Shown one piece after another: positions 61,494-64,000 of a stretch of 64,000 nucleotides of DNA; the first letter of the stretch is position 1; each line of letters begins with the position of its first letter. A model generated the notes under the pieces. It was not told the origin of the DNA. It ran no database searches and worked only from the letters and a program-made list of their open reading frames with translations. The stretch is from Alcaligenes faecalis (GTDB taxonomy: Bacteria > Pseudomonadota > Gammaproteobacteria > Burkholderiales > Burkholderiaceae_B). The translations under genes and the position numbers were made by a program. The DNA is taken from positions 3,721,590-3,785,589 of the forward strand of contig NZ_CP168006.1 of the NCBI RefSeq assembly GCF_041521385.1, read 5' to 3'.

Positions 61494-62189
61494 GTGATCG
61501 ATAAACAGGTAAGCAGTGTTGCACAGGCTTTGCATGATGTGCAGGACGGCGCCACGATTCTGGTCGGTGGTTTTGGGACGGCTGGCATACCCACGGAGTT
61601 GATCGACGGTCTGATCGAGCAAGGCGCTCGCGACCTGACTATCGTCAACAACAACGCGGGTAATGGCGATGTGGGGCTGGCGGCTTTGCTGAAAACAGGC
61701 CGGGTACGCAAGATTATTTGCAGCTTCCCCCGTCAGGCTGATTCCTGGGTATTTGATGACTTGTATCGCAGCGGCAAGATCGAGCTGGAGTTGGTGCCGC
61801 AAGGCAATCTGGCCGAACGATTGCGCGCCGCCGGTGCGGGTATCGGTGGCTTTTTCTGCCCCACAGGCTATGGCACAGAACTGGCCAAGGGCAAGGAAAC
61901 ACGCTTGATCAATGGTCGCTGGCATGTCTATGAAGAGCCCATTCATGGCGATGTCGCCCTGATCAAGGCCGAGCGGGGGGACCGTTGGGGGAATTTGACC
62001 TACCGCATGGCGGCGCGCAACTTTGGTCCGGTCATGGCGACGGCGGCCCGCACCACCATTGCCAGTGTGTTTGAACTGGCGGAACTGGGTCAACTGGACC
62101 CTGAAACCATTGTGACGCCTGGCATTCATGTACGCCGCGTCGTGGTGGTGCCACGCAGTCGCACAGAAGCAGGTGGGTTCAAGGCATGA
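61494..62189 (+). CDS. pcaI: 3-Oxoadipate CoA-transferase subunit A
   Basis: The 231-residue subunit moves CoA from succinyl-CoA to 3-oxoadipate together with PcaJ. The glycine-rich GATILVGGFGTAGIP near residue 18 and FFCPTGYGTELAKGKE are typical. I chose the GTG at 61494 (VIDKQVSSVAQAL) preceded by CGGAG; an ATG at 61473 is in frame. Its stop overlaps the next start (ATGA). In this operon catI is an equivalent name. Confidence 0.93.
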   Translation: MIDKQVSSVAQALHDVQDGATILVGGFGTAGIPTELIDGLIEQGARDLTIVNNNAGNGDVGLAALLKTGRVRKIICSFPRQADSWVFDDLYRSGKIELELVPQGNLAERLRAAGAGIGGFFCPTGYGTELAKGKETRLINGRWHVYEEPIHGDVALIKAERGDRWGNLTYRMAARNFGPVMATAARTTIASVFELAELGQLDPETIVTPGIHVRRVVVVPRSRTEAGGFKA

Positions 62190-62884
62190 ACGGACAGAGC
62201 ATGAAGGGGGACAGCATGACGCTCAATTATCAGCGCCGCAGTAAAGATGAATTGGCGCAGCGCGTCGCCCAGGACATCCATGACGGCGCCTACGTAAATC
62301 TGGGTATTGGCATGCCAACCCTGGTGGCCAACCACTTGCCCGCTGGTGTGGAAGTGGTACTGCACAGCGAGAACGGTATCCTGGGCATGGGCCCGGCACC
62401 GGCCGCCGGGCAGGAAGATTATGACTTGATCAATGCGGGCAAACAGGCGGTGACGCTGCTGCCCGGTGGTGCGTTTTTCCATCATGCCGACAGCTTTGGC
62501 ATGATGCGTGGCGGCCATCTGGATATCTGTGTGCTGGGCGCTTTTCAGGTCTCGGCAACCGGGGATCTGGCCAATTGGAGCACGGGCGAGCCCGGCGCGA
62601 TTCCCGCCGTAGGCGGTGCCATGGATCTGGCCATTGGTGCCAAGCAAACCTGGGTCATGATGGATGTGCTGACCAAGCAAGGCGTCAGCAAACTGGTTGA
62701 ACAATGCAGCTACCCCTTGACTGGCCTGGCTTGCGTCAAGCGTGTGTATACCGATTTGGCCACCTTGGCTTGCACACCAGACGGTTTGCAACTGATTGAT
62801 CTGGTGCCCGGTTTGACCCATGAAGCACTGGAAGCAATGATTGGTTTGCCCATTGCAGCGGCCAAGCAGGGAGAGGGCCAATGA
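62186..62884 (+). CDS. pcaJ: 3-Oxoadipate CoA-transferase subunit B
   Basis: The 232-residue product has the catalytic Glu in VLHSENGILGMGP and the QDIHDGAYVNLGIGMPTLVANHLP start of the beta subunit. The ATG at 62186 overlaps pcaI; the ATG at 62216 (MTLNYQRRSKDEL), after AGGGGG, fits the family start better. It overlaps pcaD by 4 bases. catJ is the equivalent name. Confidence 0.93.
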   Translation: MNGQSMKGDSMTLNYQRRSKDELAQRVAQDIHDGAYVNLGIGMPTLVANHLPAGVEVVLHSENGILGMGPAPAAGQEDYDLINAGKQAVTLLPGGAFFHHADSFGMMRGGHLDICVLGAFQVSATGDLANWSTGEPGAIPAVGGAMDLAIGAKQTWVMMDVLTKQGVSKLVEQCSYPLTGLACVKRVYTDLATLACTPDGLQLIDLVPGLTHEALEAMIGLPIAAAKQGEGQ

Positions 62885-63684
62885 CGGTCAGCCCCAGCGC
62901 CTTGAATACCGAACGGGGCATGTTCCGTGTCAGCGTGGAGGGTGATCCGCTGGCCCCGGCCCTGATTCTGAGCAACTCCCTGGGCACCACACAAGAGATG
63001 TGGGACCCGCAGGTGGCAGGTTTCGCGCAGTCCTACCGTCTGATTCGTTATGACACCCGTGGTCATGGCGGCAGTCCGGTCACGCCTGGCCCATACCACT
63101 TCAAGGATTTGGGGCGTGATGTGCTGGCGATTCTGGATGCGCTGGATATTGAATGCGCTGCGTTTTGTGGCCTGTCCATGGGTGGTCATACCGGCTTGTG
63201 GTTGGGGGTGAATGCCCCGGAGCGTTTGAATGCGCTGATCGTGTGCAATAGCGCGGCCAAGATTGGCACCGCCCAAGCCTGGCAGGAACGGGCCGACGCG
63301 TTGCGTCAAGGCGGTGCTGCTCAGATGCGTACCTTGGCGGACTCGGCGCCTTCGCGCTGGTTTGGTGAAGCCTTTATCCAGCAGTCGCCCGAACGGGTAA
63401 AGGCCATGCAGGACAGTCTGGCCAAGCTGGACCCACTGGGTTACGCCGCCTGCTGCGATGCTTTGGCCGAGTCGGATCTGCGTGATCAGATCAGCCGTAT
63501 TGCGGCACCGACCCTGTTGGTCGCTGGCCAGTGGGACCCGGTTACGACCGTTGCCGATGCCCAGGCTATGCAAGCCAGTATTCCTGGCTCCAAAGTGGCG
63601 GTCGTGCCGGCCTCGCATCTGTCCAATCTGGAAGCGCCCGAAGCCTTCGAGCGCGCCGTACTGAATTTTCTAGCCCAGGCCTAA
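62881..63684 (+). CDS. pcaD: 3-Oxoadipate enol-lactonase
   Basis: The 267-residue alpha/beta hydrolase opens 3-oxoadipate enol-lactone. LILSNSLGTTQEMWDPQ and RYDTRGHGGSP lead to the nucleophile Ser in FCGLSMGGHTG near residue 100, with Asp in AGQWDPVTT and His in PASHLSNLE. It overlaps pcaJ by 4 bases and precedes catC by 33. Confidence 0.94.
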   Translation: MTVSPSALNTERGMFRVSVEGDPLAPALILSNSLGTTQEMWDPQVAGFAQSYRLIRYDTRGHGGSPVTPGPYHFKDLGRDVLAILDALDIECAAFCGLSMGGHTGLWLGVNAPERLNALIVCNSAAKIGTAQAWQERADALRQGGAAQMRTLADSAPSRWFGEAFIQQSPERVKAMQDSLAKLDPLGYAACCDALAESDLRDQISRIAAPTLLVAGQWDPVTTVADAQAMQASIPGSKVAVVPASHLSNLEAPEAFERAVLNFLAQA

Positions 63685-63717
63685 GTGCCCGAGCGTTTGT
63701 TTTTAGAAAGGAACACC

Positions 63718-63993
63718 ATGCTTTATCTGGTTCACATGATTGTTGATATCCCTGACTCTTTGCCAGCCGAAGAGGCCGCCCGTATCAAGGCTGAAGAAAA
63801 AGCTTACTCGCAGGATCTGCAACGCTCGGGTAAGTGGCCGCATATTTGGCGCGTGGTGGGTCAGTACGCCAACTACAGCGTGTTCGATGTCGAGAGCAAT
63901 GAAGAGCTGCACAACTTGCTCAGCGCCTTGCCTTTGTTCCCTTACATGCAGATTTCCGTGACTCCCTTGGCGACACACCCTTCGGCTATTTAA
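63718..63993 (+). CDS. catC: Muconolactone isomerase
   Basis: The 91-residue enzyme shifts the double bond of muconolactone. MLYLVHMIVDIPDSLPAEEA, HIWRVVGQYANYSVFDVESN and MQISVTPLATHPSA are standard. GAAAGGAAC precedes the ATG. It closes the operon within the window; the sequence ends seven bases later. Confidence 0.96.
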   Translation: MLYLVHMIVDIPDSLPAEEAARIKAEEKAYSQDLQRSGKWPHIWRVVGQYANYSVFDVESNEELHNLLSALPLFPYMQISVTPLATHPSAI

Positions 63994-64000
63994 GTTAGGC

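Overview
The window looks like chromosome from a betaproteobacterium of the Burkholderiales, most likely an Alcaligenaceae member close to Alcaligenes. This rests on protein character, the GC-rich housekeeping genes, the catR-catBA-pcaIJD-catC arrangement and the metR/metE and guaB/guaA neighbourhoods. It is an inference; no 16S gene or other marker is present. No tRNA, rRNA, insertion sequence, phage or CRISPR array was seen.

Layout. Positions 1-5.2 kb hold purine synthesis: the 3' end of purL, guaB and guaA, with a decayed AraC gene and a hydrolase between guaB and guaA. From 5.2 to 10.0 kb lies an apparently acquired block: a small excisionase-like HTH protein, an HTH-fused DNA methyltransferase, a PD-(D/E)XK-like nuclease, and an exported hydrolase. 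From 10.2 to 15.9 kb are two separate routes to methionine: metR/metE, then the folate-independent pair mesX/mesD. From 16.2 to 21.8 kb is a probable Zur operon of zinc-sparing paralogues: a COG0523 GTPase, FolE2, YidD, a SufE-like protein, a dihydroorotase paralogue, a Fur-family regulator and a HisI paralogue. From 21.8 to 32 kb there is mixed content: a Fur-box-preceded MFS pump, thiD with a Nudix gene behind a TPP riboswitch, a globin lacking its middle, cytochrome b561, a nitronate monooxygenase, regulators, a GST and a ClpP-like protease.

The accessory core is 32.3-50.9 kb. On the minus strand a TonB receptor, a hemophilin-like secreted protein and a Slam outer-membrane translocon form a Fur-controlled type XI secretion haem-scavenging locus. 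A PchR-like AraC gene separates it from a plus-strand cluster: methyltransferase, MFS, MoeZ-like adenylyl/sulfurtransferase, JAMM protease, MoaD/ThiS-like sulfur carrier, CaiB/BaiF protein, AMP ligase, acyl-CoA dehydrogenase-like oxidase, a second MFS and a GH88-like protein. This is the logic of a thiocarboxylic-acid metallophore (pyridine-2,6-dithiocarboxylate or thioquinolobactin type), and is the most interesting system in the window. A persulfide-response module (BigR/SqrR-like ArsR repressor, DsrE, AhpD-like, DUF2892) follows directly.

From 52.7 kb come a zeta-type toxin with a small downstream partner, an AraC regulator, leuA preceded by a previously unannotated leucine-rich leader peptide, a MarR/hydrolase pair, and the catechol ortho-cleavage operon (catR divergent from catB, catA, pcaI, pcaJ, pcaD, catC), which takes catechol through muconate to 3-oxoadipyl-CoA and runs to the window end.
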